Shown here piece after piece: positions 10,739 to 19,277 of a stretch of 55,663 nucleotides of DNA. The notes under the pieces were generated by a model. That model searched no databases. It had not been told where the DNA came from and saw nothing but the letters and a program-made list of their open reading frames with translations. The DNA is from Buttiauxella warmboldiae (GTDB lineage: Bacteria; Pseudomonadota; Gammaproteobacteria; Enterobacterales; Enterobacteriaceae): contig NZ_RPOH01000035.1 of NCBI RefSeq assembly GCF_003818135.1, forward strand, positions 1-55,663. Direction: 5' to 3'. The stretch's first letter is position 1; each line of letters starts with the position of its first letter. Both the position numbers and the translations under genes were made by a program.

Positions 10739-11333
10739 TGAGAATAAGCACCACGTTCATCCCATAGCTTTGCGCAACCTCGCAGGCCGCAAGGCGATGG
10801 ATTCGTTCATCCGCTGACGACAGCTTCTCGCCAATAATTAAGGTGGGGTTAAGCCCGCGCGCCAGCATCGCCCGGGCGATGGCATAAGGGCCGATAATAG
10901 CGTCGGTCACCATCGCCACTTTGCGCTGCGCAGCAATGGCGTCAAAATCAGGCTCGCGCCCGTGGCTGCTGGTGATCCACAGGTCGTTCATATCCACCGC
11001 CGCTCTGGCGCACAGATACTGAATGGAGCTGATGCCCGGAATAATGCGCAATTGCTCAGGGGGAAAATGGGCGGCCAGCCGCTTGCCAATGCCGTATACC
11101 AGCGGGTCGCCGGAGGCCAGCACCACAATGCGCTGCGTTTCACAGCGCTGCGCAAGCCAGCTCATTAACCCATCGAGATCGCTATCCAGCAGCCGCGTTT
11201 CGCCACTAAATTCGGTAAATAACGCCAGCTGCCGGGCGCCGCCAACCAGAATTTCCGCGGCGTTAATGGCGCGCTGCGCCTGTAGGGTCAGGTATTCCGT
11301 AGCCCCTGGCCCAATGCCTACCACCGTCAGCAT
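10728..11333 (-). CDS. cbiE: Cobalt-precorrin-7 C5-methyltransferase CbiE
   Basis: Adds the C-5 methyl group in the same region of the pathway as CbiT. The 201-residue tetrapyrrole methylase carries [13 protein letters not shown] at the N-terminus, [15 protein letters not shown] near residue 75, and [14 protein letters not shown]. It overlaps cbiD upstream by seven bases and cbiT downstream by eleven. Confidence 0.96.
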   Translation of the reverse strand: MLTVVGIGPGATEYLTLQAQRAINAAEILVGGARQLALFTEFSGETRLLDSDLDGLMSWLAQRCETQRIVVLASGDPLVYGIGKRLAAHFPPEQLRIIPGISSIQYLCARAAVDMNDLWITSSHGREPDFDAIAAQRKVAMVTDAIIGPYAIARAMLARGLNPTLIIGEKLSSADERIHRLAACEVAQSYGMNVVLILNER

Positions 11334-12463
11334 CGCAACTCCCCGGCAATCTGCTCCAGCGGGCGGCTACTGCCTAAGACCTGGTTATCAAAGGAGAATA
11401 AAATGGTGTCGCACTTCGGCGGCGACTGGGTGAAGCGCAGCATTTCAGCGACGCGTTCGCAAATGCGTATCGCCAGGCGCTCGAATACCCCCGTCCAGCC
11501 CTGTTCACTAATTATTTCCAGCGCGGCCTCGGTGGTATCGCACTGGCTTACGGCTTCAAGCAGCGCAAAAGGCGCGCCCATTAAGGCCAGGTGCGCCACC
11601 AGCGTTTCCATGCGCCCGTCGGCGATGTGGCTATGGGTGTGGAAAATCCCGGCGGCAACTTTTACCAGTTTGCCAGGGTGGCCAATCAGCACGATATGGC
11701 GATATTCAAGGCGCACCGCTTCCTGAATCATGTAGCCGACGAAATTGCTCATCGTCACCACACATTCGCCATCCAGCTGCAGCTGTTCGCGCACAAAGCG
11801 TTCGCCGTGGTTGCCCGGCACCAGAATGACCTTATCGAGACCTGCAGCGCGTTTCATTTCCAGCTCCAGCGCCAGCGAGCGCTTCCAGCTCTCTTCGGAC
11901 ATCGGCATCACGATACCGGTGGTGCCGATGATGGAAATGCCGCCCAGGATGCCAAGGCGGTGGTTGTAGGTTTTCTTCGCCCGCTCTTCGCCTTCGGGGG
12001 CAAAAATTTCAACTGCGGCGCCGCGTTCCGCGCCAATGACTTCGCGCACCGCTGCCTCAATGGTCTGGCGCGGCGTGCGGTTAATCGCAGAGTCGCCAAT
12101 GGGCAAACCAATGCCTTTGCGCGTGACCACGCCAATGCCATCGCCACCACGCAGCGTGATGGTGCCGCTGTCGTTAAGTTCTACGCGGGCGAAAATCAGC
12201 ATCCCGTGGGTGGCGTCAACGTCATCCCCCCCATCTTTACGGATGGCGGCCGTCGCCTGCTGCCCTGCGATAATCGGCATTTCAACGTTGAGATGCAGGG
12301 TGACGCCAGACGGCGTGACGATCGAAACCTGGTCGATAACGTGCTGGCGCAATACCATCAGCGCGGCGACTTTCGCCGCAGCGGTGGCACAGGAGCCGGT
12401 GGTGTACCCTTTGCGGTAGGCTTTGCCTTTATGCCAGACGCAATCGACCTGCTGCTCGCTCAC
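11327..12463 (-). CDS. cbiD: Cobalt-precorrin-5B C1-methyltransferase CbiD
   Basis: Methylates C-1 of cobalt-precorrin-5B in the anaerobic route. The diagnostic N-terminal motif is [20 protein letters not shown]. Other conserved blocks are [39 protein letters not shown] and [18 protein letters not shown]. The protein is 378 residues. Translation starts at GTG 12463, overlapping the cbiC stop. Confidence 0.97.
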   Translation of the reverse strand: MSEQQVDCVWHKGKAYRKGYTTGSCATAAAKVAALMVLRQHVIDQVSIVTPSGVTLHLNVEMPIIAGQQATAAIRKDGGDDVDATHGMLIFARVELNDSGTITLRGGDGIGVVTRKGIGLPIGDSAINRTPRQTIEAAVREVIGAERGAAVEIFAPEGEERAKKTYNHRLGILGGISIIGTTGIVMPMSEESWKRSLALELEMKRAAGLDKVILVPGNHGERFVREQLQLDGECVVTMSNFVGYMIQEAVRLEYRHIVLIGHPGKLVKVAAGIFHTHSHIADGRMETLVAHLALMGAPFALLEAVSQCDTTEAALEIISEQGWTGVFERLAIRICERVAEMLRFTQSPPKCDTILFSFDNQVLGSSRPLEQIAGELRC

Positions 12464-13092
12464 TCAGCCTCCCGCAGGCGGTAAAGCAGCGCGTTAACAA
12501 TCGCAGCTGCCACGTTGCTGCCGCCTTTGCGCCCGCGTGCGGCAATCGCCGGTAATCCGCTTTCAACCAAGGCTTCTTTAGACTCTTCGGCACCGACAAA
12601 TCCCACCGGCACGCCGATAACCGCGGCAGGCGTCGCCCCTTTTTCCAGCAGGCGAAACAGCGCGGTCGGCGCATTACCAAAGACAAAGATCTTTTCCCCC
12701 TCTTCCAGCAACGCAAGATCCACCGCCGCCATCGAACGCGTAATCCCCTGCTCTTTGGCATGGGCCACGACGCGTGGATCGCTAATAAAGCAGCGACAGC
12801 TGCAGCCAAATTGCGCCAGCAGCGTTTTGTTAATCCCGGATAACGCCATAGTGGTATCGGTATATAACGTGCAGCCCCGCTGCAGGCTGGCGCTGAGTTT
12901 TTCGATAACATCCGGGGAGAACCAGAGAATATCCAGCCACTCGAAATCGGCGGTGGTGTGAATAACGCGTTTGATCATCGCCTCCTGGATAGCATCGTTG
13001 AAACGATATTCCGGGTGCTCAGCGGCAATAATCCCGCTGATGATTTCAAAACTGTGTTGCTCAATAAGCTGGGGTTGTTGCAGGTAGTTCAT
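12460..13092 (-). CDS. cbiC: Cobalt-precorrin-8 methylmutase CbiC
   Basis: Moves the C-11 methyl group to C-12, producing cobyrinic acid. The 210-residue protein carries the proposed catalytic histidine in [10 protein letters not shown] (His45). The blocks [13 protein letters not shown] and the C-terminal [12 protein letters not shown] and [13 protein letters not shown] are typical of CbiC/CobH. Nine bases separate it from cbiB, one of the few places in the operon without overlap. Confidence 0.96.
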   Translation of the reverse strand: MNYLQQPQLIEQHSFEIISGIIAAEHPEYRFNDAIQEAMIKRVIHTTADFEWLDILWFSPDVIEKLSASLQRGCTLYTDTTMALSGINKTLLAQFGCSCRCFISDPRVVAHAKEQGITRSMAAVDLALLEEGEKIFVFGNAPTALFRLLEKGATPAAVIGVPVGFVGAEESKEALVESGLPAIAARGRKGGSNVAAAIVNALLYRLREAE

Positions 13093-13101
13093 CAGGAGTC
13101 C

Positions 13102-14061
13102 TTAAACTATGCCGGACATCAGCCAGCGCAGGGCGGCAAACAGCAGCAGTGCAAACAGCGAAGCCAGCATCATCAGTTGAATGGTGCGGGTAATGTCTTC
13201 GAGGGCGATGCCGCGCTGCTCATCCCCCATCCAGGGTTTCTCTACCCGTTCGCCAAAATAGGTGTTCGGCCCGCCGAGGCGGATCCCCAGCGCGCCCGCA
13301 ACCGTGGCTTCGGGCCAGGCACAGTTTGGGCTGCTGTGCTGGTGACGGTCGCGCCAGCCGATGCACAGCGCCTGGCGTGGATTGGCTCGCAGGCAAAAAG
13401 CCGCAAGAGCGAGCAGCAGCCAGCTCAGGCGGGCGGGAATAAAGTTAGCTGCGTCATCAAGACGGGCGCTGACGTAACCGATGGCACGGTATTTTTCGGT
13501 TTTGTAACCGACCATCGAATCGAGGGTGTTGATAGCCTTGTAGGCCATGGCCAGCGGAGCGCCGCCGAGCGCCAGGAAAAACAGCGGAGCAATCACGCCA
13601 TCCACGCTGTTTTCCGCCACGGTTTCGACCACCGCACGGGTGATTTGCGGGCGCTCTAATTGCGAGGTATCACGCCCGACAATCCACGACAGTTTTTCGC
13701 GGCTTTCATCGAGTGTGCCGTTCTGCAGGGCGCGGTAAACCTCAAGGGCGGTGTCACTCAGGCTGCGGGCTGCCAGCACGGTGTAAATCATCCACACTTC
13801 CACCAGCCAGCCAAGCCATGGATGCACCAGAGTGGCGAGATGCAGGACTCCCCAGCTCGCGCCCCAGGCCATTCCCACCACCACCAGCCACAGCACGCCG
13901 CCGCCGATTTTTAATGCGCGATCGCTGTGGCAAACCCTACGCACCTGGCGCTGCACAAAGTTAATAAGGTTGCCAATCCAGCGTACCGGATGCGGCCAGC
14001 TCTGCGGGTCGCCCAGCCAGTAATCCAGTAGCCAGGCCACGGCCCAGGCAAGCAATGTCAT
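13102..14061 (-). CDS. cbiB: Adenosylcobinamide-phosphate synthase CbiB
   Basis: Membrane protein that attaches (R)-1-aminopropan-2-ol or its O-phosphate to adenosylcobyric acid. The aminopropanol phosphate derives from L-threonine phosphate, the product of PduX, so it is functionally tied to the divergent pduX gene. It has the N-terminal LLDYWLGDPQSWPHPVRWIG block, four or so hydrophobic segments, and VETVAENSVDGVIAPLFF. It is 319 residues, the usual size, and overlaps cbiA as ATGA. Confidence 0.96.
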   Translation of the reverse strand: MTLLAWAVAWLLDYWLGDPQSWPHPVRWIGNLINFVQRQVRRVCHSDRALKIGGGVLWLVVVGMAWGASWGVLHLATLVHPWLGWLVEVWMIYTVLAARSLSDTALEVYRALQNGTLDESREKLSWIVGRDTSQLERPQITRAVVETVAENSVDGVIAPLFFLALGGAPLAMAYKAINTLDSMVGYKTEKYRAIGYVSARLDDAANFIPARLSWLLLALAAFCLRANPRQALCIGWRDRHQHSSPNCAWPEATVAGALGIRLGGPNTYFGERVEKPWMGDEQRGIALEDITRTIQLMMLASLFALLLFAALRWLMSGIV

Positions 14062-15440
14062 AGATGATCCCTCGCCTGAGTGAGCCAGCGGTTGAGCAAG
14101 CCGGGGCGCTGTGCGAAATGAACATGCAGGTAGCTGGCGAAGGTGGCGTGATGCTGAATGCCGCCCTGCCAGCGCGAAACGGCAATGCCGTCACGCCATT
14201 TGCAACACTCGAGCGCGGCAGGCAGGGTGCCGCTGAAATCGGAGTAGTGAAACTCGTGGCCGCGCAAAGTTTCGCCTTTTCTGGCAAGCAGCGTGTCGTG
14301 TAGCGCCGTGGCTTCACAGTAGCCAAAACGCATCAGCCGTTTACCCATCTGGCTGTGGCCGGGCAGCACCCCGCACATGGCATGGGTTGCACCGTGGCTA
14401 TCGGTCAGGGAGTCGCCCAGGTACATCAGCCCACCACATTCGGCATACAGCGGAATGCGCCGCTCATGAGCGGCACGAATGGATCCACGCATGTTGCTAT
14501 TGGCAGCAAGTTTTGCGCCGTGGACTTCCGGGTAGCCGCCGCCAAGCCAGATCAGCTGGCAGTCGGGGAGTTTATTGTCATGCAGCGGGCTGAAACGCTG
14601 AATTTTCACCCCGGCCTGCTCGAGCATCTCGAGGTTATCCGGGTAGTAGAAGTTGAAGGCTTCATCTTCGGCAAGGGCCAGCGTTAACCCGTCAGCTAAT
14701 GCGGCATCGGGGATTGCGGGCGCATCGCCGGGCGGTAAAGCTTGCAGGTGAGAAAGCGCCAGTAGCCTATCGATATCGACAGTTTGTTCAAGCTGCTGCG
14801 CCAGCTGCTGCCAGCGTTCATCCTGCGGGCTGTTTTCCCGCGCGGGAACCAGCCCGAGATGGCGTGATGGCAAAGCCACATCGGCCATCACCGGCAGGCG
14901 GCCCAGCACGGGGAGGCCGCAATAACGGGTAATCGCATCGGCAAGCAGCTGATAATGGCTGTCGCTGTTGACGCGGTTGACGATAACCCCGGCAATATTG
15001 AGCGTCGGGTCAAAGCGCTGGAAGCCCATCACCGTGGCGGCAATCGAGGTGGAAACGGCTTTGCCATCCACCAGCAAAATGACCGGGCAGCCGAGCTGTT
15101 TTGCCATCGCGGCGCTGCTGCAATAGCTGGGGTCGGTGCCGTAACCGTCATACAGCCCCATCACGCCTTCGATAACCGCCACGTCTGCATGCTGCATCTG
15201 TTTAGCGAACAGGCCATTGAGGGTGGGCGTGGGCAGCATAAATGCGTCGAGATTGCGCGAGGCGATGCCGCTCACCGCGCTATGCCAGCCGCTGTCGAGA
15301 TAGTCGGGGCCGATTTTGAAAGGTTGAACCCGCAGCCCACGCAGCATTAGCGCGCGCAGCAGCCCGAGGGTGACGGTGGTTTTACCACAGCCGCTGCTGG
15401 TTCCTGCAATAACGAATGCGTGTTTTGCCGCCCTGACCAT
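14058..15440 (-). CDS. cbiA: Cobyrinic acid a,c-diamide synthase CbiA
   Basis: Amidates the a and c acetate groups of cobyrinic acid with glutamine and ATP; first gene of the operon. The ATPase domain opens with VIAGTSSGCGKTT, followed by GVMGLYDGYGTDPSYCS. The C-terminal amidotransferase domain holds its cysteine in YAECGGLMYLG. The frame stays open upstream, but the ATG at 15440 starts MVRAAKHAF as in the family, has AAGG six bases before it, and gives 460 residues. That Shine-Dalgarno lies inside a hairpin under riboswitch control. Confidence 0.96.
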   Translation of the reverse strand: MVRAAKHAFVIAGTSSGCGKTTVTLGLLRALMLRGLRVQPFKIGPDYLDSGWHSAVSGIASRNLDAFMLPTPTLNGLFAKQMQHADVAVIEGVMGLYDGYGTDPSYCSSAAMAKQLGCPVILLVDGKAVSTSIAATVMGFQRFDPTLNIAGVIVNRVNSDSHYQLLADAITRYCGLPVLGRLPVMADVALPSRHLGLVPARENSPQDERWQQLAQQLEQTVDIDRLLALSHLQALPPGDAPAIPDAALADGLTLALAEDEAFNFYYPDNLEMLEQAGVKIQRFSPLHDNKLPDCQLIWLGGGYPEVHGAKLAANSNMRGSIRAAHERRIPLYAECGGLMYLGDSLTDSHGATHAMCGVLPGHSQMGKRLMRFGYCEATALHDTLLARKGETLRGHEFHYSDFSGTLPAALECCKWRDGIAVSRWQGGIQHHATFASYLHVHFAQRPGLLNRWLTQARDHL

Positions 15441-15444
15441 AGTT

Positions 15445-15472
15445 GCCTTATGACTTTTTCGGCAAAAAAGGC
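15445..15472 (-). promoter_or_regulatory. Shine-Dalgarno-sequestering hairpin of cbiA
   Basis: On the minus strand GCCTT (15472-15468) can pair with AAGGC (15449-15445), and an inner TTTTT/AAAAA stem closes the structure. The AAGG is the Shine-Dalgarno of cbiA. This is the expression platform expected for a translational cobalamin riboswitch of the Salmonella cbi type. The fold was judged by eye. Confidence 0.65.
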
Positions 15473-15554
15473 TGTCAGCAATTGCGCAAGCACAGCCGGA
15501 GGCTGTACGCATCTGATGACAACTGGCTTCCCACCGAAGGAGTTGTTAAGAACG

Positions 15555-15710
15555 GGCTGACAGGTCGGTCTTCTGGCTTAGCGTCACTCTCGCCCGCCCT
15601 TCCCAATCGTCAGATCAGTGGTTACGCGGGTTCGTCGGCATCACAGCAGCGGGGGCTGCGGAGGAATTACACCTCCTTCCCAGCCATGTTTTACACATGG
15701 CATAAACGAG
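15555..15710 (-). promoter_or_regulatory. Cobalamin (AdoCbl) riboswitch
   Basis: The leader of cbiA contains, in minus-strand order, GGGAAGGAGGTGTAATTCC, then CCCCCGCTGCTGTGATG, then AACCACTG, and the B12 box AGCCAGAAGACCGACCTGTC (15579-15560). These correspond to the conserved cobalamin riboswitch segments. It should sense adenosylcobalamin and shut off the operon, probably by stabilising the Shine-Dalgarno hairpin about 100 bases downstream. The limits are approximate. Confidence 0.93.
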
Positions 15711-15849
15711 TCAGTTGTATCGCGCATGACACTCAAACTATCATGCGCGTGAATATAAAAGCTGACACAGTGTAAAAGCTAATAGATCTTGAGTGTTGCG
15801 CTATAACAATTTTTGCTGATTTTTTTTGCCCGCTGATGAAGAAGAAAAA

Positions 15850-15891
15850 ATGAATGCCAGCCAGATAAAAAGCGGCCACCACCATGGCTGA
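15850..15891 (+). CDS. Possible 13-residue leader ORF overlapping the pduX start
   Basis: ATG at 15850 opens a 14-codon frame (MNASQIKSGHHHHG minus one His by count: three His codons CAC CAC CAT then Gly) that stops at 15891, eight bases inside pduX. The pduX ATG has no convincing Shine-Dalgarno of its own, whereas a purine-rich stretch (GAAGAAGAAAAA) precedes this ATG. Translational coupling is possible. It may equally be chance. Confidence 0.2.
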   Translation: MNASQIKSGHHHG

Positions 15892-16744
15892 AGCAAGCTG
15901 CCCGGCCTCTTGCGGCGAATTGATTCAGGGCTGGATTGGCGGCGGTGAAAAGCTGGTCTCCTGCCCGATTGACTGGTTCAGCACCGTTGAGGTTCATGAA
16001 GGTGTGACATCACGCGGCGAGCGTCCGCGTATGCGGCAAATCCTCGAGCGGGTCGTCACTTATTTTGGCCACCCGCTTGCGCTTGCCCATAGCCTGAGTA
16101 TCGCGCTCGAATCCACGCTTCCGGTGGGTAAAGGTCTGGCAAGTAGTACAGCAGATATTGCCGCCACCGCGGTTGCCACAGCGCACTATTTAGGTGAAAC
16201 GCTGGATGAATCAACACTCGCCGCAATATGCGTGCAGATTGAGCCGACCGACAGCACGATTTTCCACAGACCCACTCTGTTTGACCATCTCAATGCCCGG
16301 GTGCAGATCGGCTGCCAGCCGTTACCCGCTTTTGAGATCCTACTGCTGGAAAGCCATGCCACGCTGCTGACGGAGGATTATCGTCGGCTTTGGCGCGAAC
16401 CTGCGTTAAGGCGTCAGGCAGAAATGATGGATTGCGCCTGGCTGAAATTACAACGCGCCTGCCAACAGCAGGATCCCCTTTTGCTGGGGGAAGCCGCAAC
16501 GCTAAGCGCGATAGCCAACCAGCAGCTGTTAGTAAAACCGATGTTTTCCCAGCTGCTTGAACTGGTTGAAGAGTTTGATTTATATGGGCTGAATGTGGCG
16601 CACAGCGGCAGCGTGGTGGGGTTAATGCTGGATAGTCGCCAGCATGATGTTGAGAAAGTTTTGTGGCGGTTAAAGCGCTCGGCTATTGATATCCCTTACC
16701 CGCAGCAGCATCTGGTGAAGAGGGTTGCAGGAGGCGTGCGCTGA
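15884..16744 (+). CDS. pduX: L-threonine kinase PduX
   Basis: GHMP-family kinase that makes L-threonine-O-3-phosphate, precursor of the aminopropanol linker of B12. The N-terminal CPASCGELIQGWIGGGEKLV is the PduX signature. The ATP-binding GHMP motif is PVGKGLASSTADIAATA at about residues 85-101, followed by EPTDSTIF, and NVAHSGSVVGLM near the C-terminus. The length is 286 residues, slightly shorter than Salmonella PduX at the N-terminus. An in-frame ATG at 15854 is closed by a TAA, so it cannot be used. In Salmonella pduX ends the pdu operon; here it stands alone, divergent from cbiA. Confidence 0.95.
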   Translation: MAEASCPASCGELIQGWIGGGEKLVSCPIDWFSTVEVHEGVTSRGERPRMRQILERVVTYFGHPLALAHSLSIALESTLPVGKGLASSTADIAATAVATAHYLGETLDESTLAAICVQIEPTDSTIFHRPTLFDHLNARVQIGCQPLPAFEILLLESHATLLTEDYRRLWREPALRRQAEMMDCAWLKLQRACQQQDPLLLGEAATLSAIANQQLLVKPMFSQLLELVEEFDLYGLNVAHSGSVVGLMLDSRQHDVEKVLWRLKRSAIDIPYPQQHLVKRVAGGVR

Positions 16745-16752
16745 ATTAGACG

Positions 16753-16778
16753 ACAAAAAAACCGCCGTGATGGCGGTT
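16753..16778 (-). terminator. Rho-independent terminator downstream of tmaR
   Basis: On the minus strand AACCGCC, a five-base loop (ATCAC) and GGCGGTT are followed by a U run. It lies between the converging pduX and tmaR genes. It has no U run on the plus strand, so it serves tmaR. Confidence 0.8.
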
Positions 16779-16843
16779 AAGATTGCTGATAAAGACGGAA
16801 AAATGCGGTTTGGCCTGCCTGGCGGCGGCGGCAGCAGCCGAAA

Positions 16844-17164
16844 TTATTCAGCTTTAATTTCGCCCATCATTTTCAGCTTTTTGGAAATTTCACGACGCTC
16901 TTTAGACAGTTCCGCATTCTTGATGATGTAGTCATCAACGCGGTCTTCATAGTCGGTTTTCATGCTGGCGATAATGCCCTGAATAGCTTCAATGCTCATA
17001 CCCGGCTTAATGTAGTCGCTCAGGTTATCAAGCAGCAGAACACGCTTTGAGTTATCACGGATCTTTTTCTGCACGTCTACAATTTCACGCTGCAGCTTGT
17101 TTTTACGACGGAACAGACGCACAAACTCAAGCACGTCCTGGAAAGAAGGTTTAGTTGGTTCCAT
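16844..17164 (-). CDS. tmaR: PTS polar-localisation regulator TmaR (YeeX)
   Basis: Small cytoplasmic coiled-coil protein. E. coli TmaR (YeeX) forms a polar cluster that captures PTS enzyme I and depends on phosphorylation of Tyr72. The 106-residue protein here is nearly identical to the E. coli form, starts [14 protein letters not shown], and keeps the tyrosine of [13 protein letters not shown] at position 72. It is predicted to be largely helical and charged. Its leader contains a strong GC-rich inverted repeat (17205-17242). Confidence 0.93.
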   Translation of the reverse strand: MEPTKPSFQDVLEFVRLFRRKNKLQREIVDVQKKIRDNSKRVLLLDNLSDYIKPGMSIEAIQGIIASMKTDYEDRVDDYIIKNAELSKERREISKKLKMMGEIKAE

Positions 17165-17204
17165 TTTTATACCCCTGCTAATTTCATACTCGGATGCGTT
17201 AAGA

Positions 17205-17242
17205 CGGCCGCCATAAGATTACCTTAATGGTAGCGGCGGCCG
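17205..17242 (-). promoter_or_regulatory. GC-rich inverted repeat in the tmaR leader
   Basis: An 8-base perfect inverted repeat, CGGCCGCC/GGCGGCCG, encloses 22 bases that themselves are nearly palindromic (CCATAAG/CTTAATGG). It lies 41 bases upstream of the tmaR ATG and 130 bases downstream of yeeA. It has no U run, so it is not a clear terminator. It could be a leader structure or a protein-binding site. Confidence 0.45.
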
Positions 17243-17371
17243 CTGACAATTCTTTTATCCCCGCCCGTTCCCGGCGCTATAGCTCAAACAGTACAGGCGA
17301 TGGGGCTGTTTCGCTATCTTAACCTCAATTGGTGCTGAATCGAAACCAGTGATGCTCTCCCCAGCCGGAAA

Positions 17372-18430
17372 TTATTTGCGTAACGCGCGGCAGATCAACT
17401 GTGAAAGCAATTCCAGTTGACGGGCAAGCTCCAGGCTCAACCACACGTAACCATGGATCGGGGTTTCCTGAAACTTCCCGTTTTCACCTTCCTGCATTAG
17501 CAGGCGTAACTCGCTAACAATTTCCGTCAGCTTTTCGTTATTCGCAGAAATCGGCGATGGATTACCGTCGTGTAACGCCAGCGCGATGGCGGCCAGCGTG
17601 TGTTGTGTCATCTGCTGAGCGTCACGCAGGGTGTGCGCGTTAATCATCAGGAAATGGCTCTCGCGGGATGCCCACCAGGCGTTAATTTGCAGCTCAAGCG
17701 TGCACACCAGGTTGCGGCTCACCGTCTGTATCGCTTCAAAAATAGGTTTCTGAATAGGGGTTTCTTTACTGGCCGGCCCAATCAAAGCGCGCATTTTCAC
17801 CACGTCGCTCAACACCTGATGCAGATGTTTTTCCAGCCGGGGGCGCTCCACCAGGTTGGGTGAAAAACCGGCGTGATAGACCCGGCCAAAGGCGGTGACA
17901 AAATTCGCCATTTGAATCCGCCAGTGGATAAACGCGCGCTGCGGGTAAATGCTGGTAAACAGCATTGCCAGCAATGAGCCGAAGATAACATCACCGCTGC
18001 GCCACAGCGCAATTTCCATATCGCCCGCCGGCGCACCGACCACCACCGCAAGGGTAATGCCAATCAGCAGGGCCTGATACGGGCGTTTACCCAGCGCCAG
18101 ATAGCCGCAAATAAACATGGCGAAAGCGCACCACAGCAGCATCAGCGGCAGTGAAAGCAGCTCGAGACGCAGGGCAATCAGCCCCATGGCCGCGCCGCAA
18201 ATGGTACCGCCAATGCGCTCAAAAGCGCGCGGCACCACGTTCCCCCAGAAGGAGATAGGCCCCATTACCACCACTAAGGTGATTAATGGCCAGGTCCCTT
18301 CCGGCACTTTCAGCAGATGGACGATAAGAAAAGTGAGAACAAACGCCAGCGCGATACGCACGCCATGTACGGTGCGGTAGTTGCGATAAACGCGCAGCTC
18401 AAACGGGCTTAGTGATTTGTCAGGGCGCAC
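17372..18430 (-). CDS. yeeA: YeeA, FUSC-family inner-membrane protein
   Basis: Predicted inner-membrane protein of the FUSC/aromatic-acid-exporter-like group. No substrate is established. The N-terminal half holds six hydrophobic segments, including the conserved LVVVMGPISFWGNVVPRAFERIGG, and a cytoplasmic C-terminal helical domain ends LSQLICRALRK. I used the GTG at 18430 (MRPDKSLSPFE) because it has AGGAG eight bases upstream and gives 352 residues as in E. coli. Confidence 0.9.
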   Translation of the reverse strand: MRPDKSLSPFELRVYRNYRTVHGVRIALAFVLTFLIVHLLKVPEGTWPLITLVVVMGPISFWGNVVPRAFERIGGTICGAAMGLIALRLELLSLPLMLLWCAFAMFICGYLALGKRPYQALLIGITLAVVVGAPAGDMEIALWRSGDVIFGSLLAMLFTSIYPQRAFIHWRIQMANFVTAFGRVYHAGFSPNLVERPRLEKHLHQVLSDVVKMRALIGPASKETPIQKPIFEAIQTVSRNLVCTLELQINAWWASRESHFLMINAHTLRDAQQMTQHTLAAIALALHDGNPSPISANNEKLTEIVSELRLLMQEGENGKFQETPIHGYVWLSLELARQLELLSQLICRALRK

Positions 18431-18495
18431 ACCCGACTCTCCTGAAAACAAAAATGGGATTGTACCTGTTTTTTTTATGTGGGCATCACAAAGTT

Positions 18496-18513
18496 AGGGG
18501 GCCTGCGCCCCCT
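18496..18513. terminator. GC-rich hairpin between sbmC and yeeA
   Basis: AGGGGGC, CTGC loop, GCCCCCT form a strong stem in the gap after the sbmC stop. The U run is poor on both strands, so termination is only suggested. Confidence 0.4.
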
Positions 18514-18556
18514 TTAGCATCAGACTTGATCTGCTACCGGAATTGACCCGTTAGCA

Positions 18557-18656
18557 TTTGAGTTGCAGGTAGGCGGCCAGGGAACTTATCCCGATGAGTT
18601 TACTCAAGTCAGTGACTCGGGTAAGTGAGTGCAGCCAACACCCCTGCAACTTATAG
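18557..18656. repeat. ERIC-like (IRU) intergenic repeat
   Basis: The element is bounded by imperfect inverted ends TTTGAGTTGCAGG and CCTGCAACTTATAG. It contains GGTAGGCGG, a palindromic centre and GGGTAAGTGAGTGCAGCCAAC, which match the enterobacterial ERIC consensus from memory. At about 100 bases it is a little shorter than a full ERIC. Its right end, plus the neighbouring GGATGACGGGTATA, runs into the last codons of sbmC. Confidence 0.7.
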
Positions 18657-19115
18657 GATGACGGGTATATACATATCAATTTCCCAGACTCCGCTTTCTG
18701 AACCGTCATTCAGATAGTGTTCAAAACAGGGTTTCGGGGCCATCTGATAGCGGCTGTCAGCCAGCAGGCTATTAAAAAAGAGGTTCCACGGTCTGGCAAA
18801 ATCACCGTCATCGACACGGGCGCGCGCCACCGCATACTGCCCGGCTTCTATTCTGGTGGTGATAACGCCTTCGCTGTTATCCGGCACCGTGAAGTTTTCC
18901 GCAACCGAGACAACGGTATCGCAGCGCAGCTTTTCCGCAGGCACCACATCCGGGTTATCGTAATAAACGGCCAGCCACTCTTCGCCAACAATGTTATGTG
19001 TTTTCACCCAAAGGGATAGCTGCTCAAAGCCCTGATGAACCGTTTTTTCCCACGGCCCCACCATATGAAAGCCAGCGACTCTACGCTCGGGTACCTGCCG
19101 TACGTTAAATTCCAT
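18651..19115 (-). CDS. sbmC: DNA gyrase inhibitor SbmC (GyrI)
   Basis: GyrI-like protein that protects gyrase from poisons such as microcin B17 and is induced by DNA damage in E. coli. The 154-residue protein starts [25 protein letters not shown], carries the GyrI-like block [12 protein letters not shown], and ends in the family pattern [15 protein letters not shown] precedes the ATG by five bases, and a LexA box lies 26 bases upstream. An ERIC-like element abuts the stop codon. Confidence 0.95.
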   Translation of the reverse strand: MEFNVRQVPERRVAGFHMVGPWEKTVHQGFEQLSLWVKTHNIVGEEWLAVYYDNPDVVPAEKLRCDTVVSVAENFTVPDNSEGVITTRIEAGQYAVARARVDDGDFARPWNLFFNSLLADSRYQMAPKPCFEHYLNDGSESGVWEIDMYIPVIL

Positions 19116-19140
19116 ATGACCTCCTGATTCGGTTAAAAAG

Positions 19141-19156
19141 CTGTATATTTATACAA
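19141..19156. promoter_or_regulatory. LexA operator (SOS box) of sbmC
   Basis: CTGTATATTTATACAA matches the CTGT-N8-ACAG consensus except for the last base, and it has the usual AT-rich centre. It sits immediately upstream of sbmC, which is an SOS gene in E. coli. Confidence 0.88.
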
Positions 19157-19277
19157 CTCTGGATTGCCGGGAAACAAGGCTACATCAGGGTGACGTGATG
19201 ACTTTGCGAGCAAGGTTCGCTTTTCACCACTCTTGTGCCAGTAGAGCTTAGTACAGGCACCAAAAAGGGCCGCCAGA

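Noticed and set aside
11591-12484. Long plus-strand open frame of 297 codons opposite cbiD
   Set aside because: It mirrors the GC-rich cbiD gene, has no ribosome-binding site or recognisable motif, and its composition is that of an antisense shadow.
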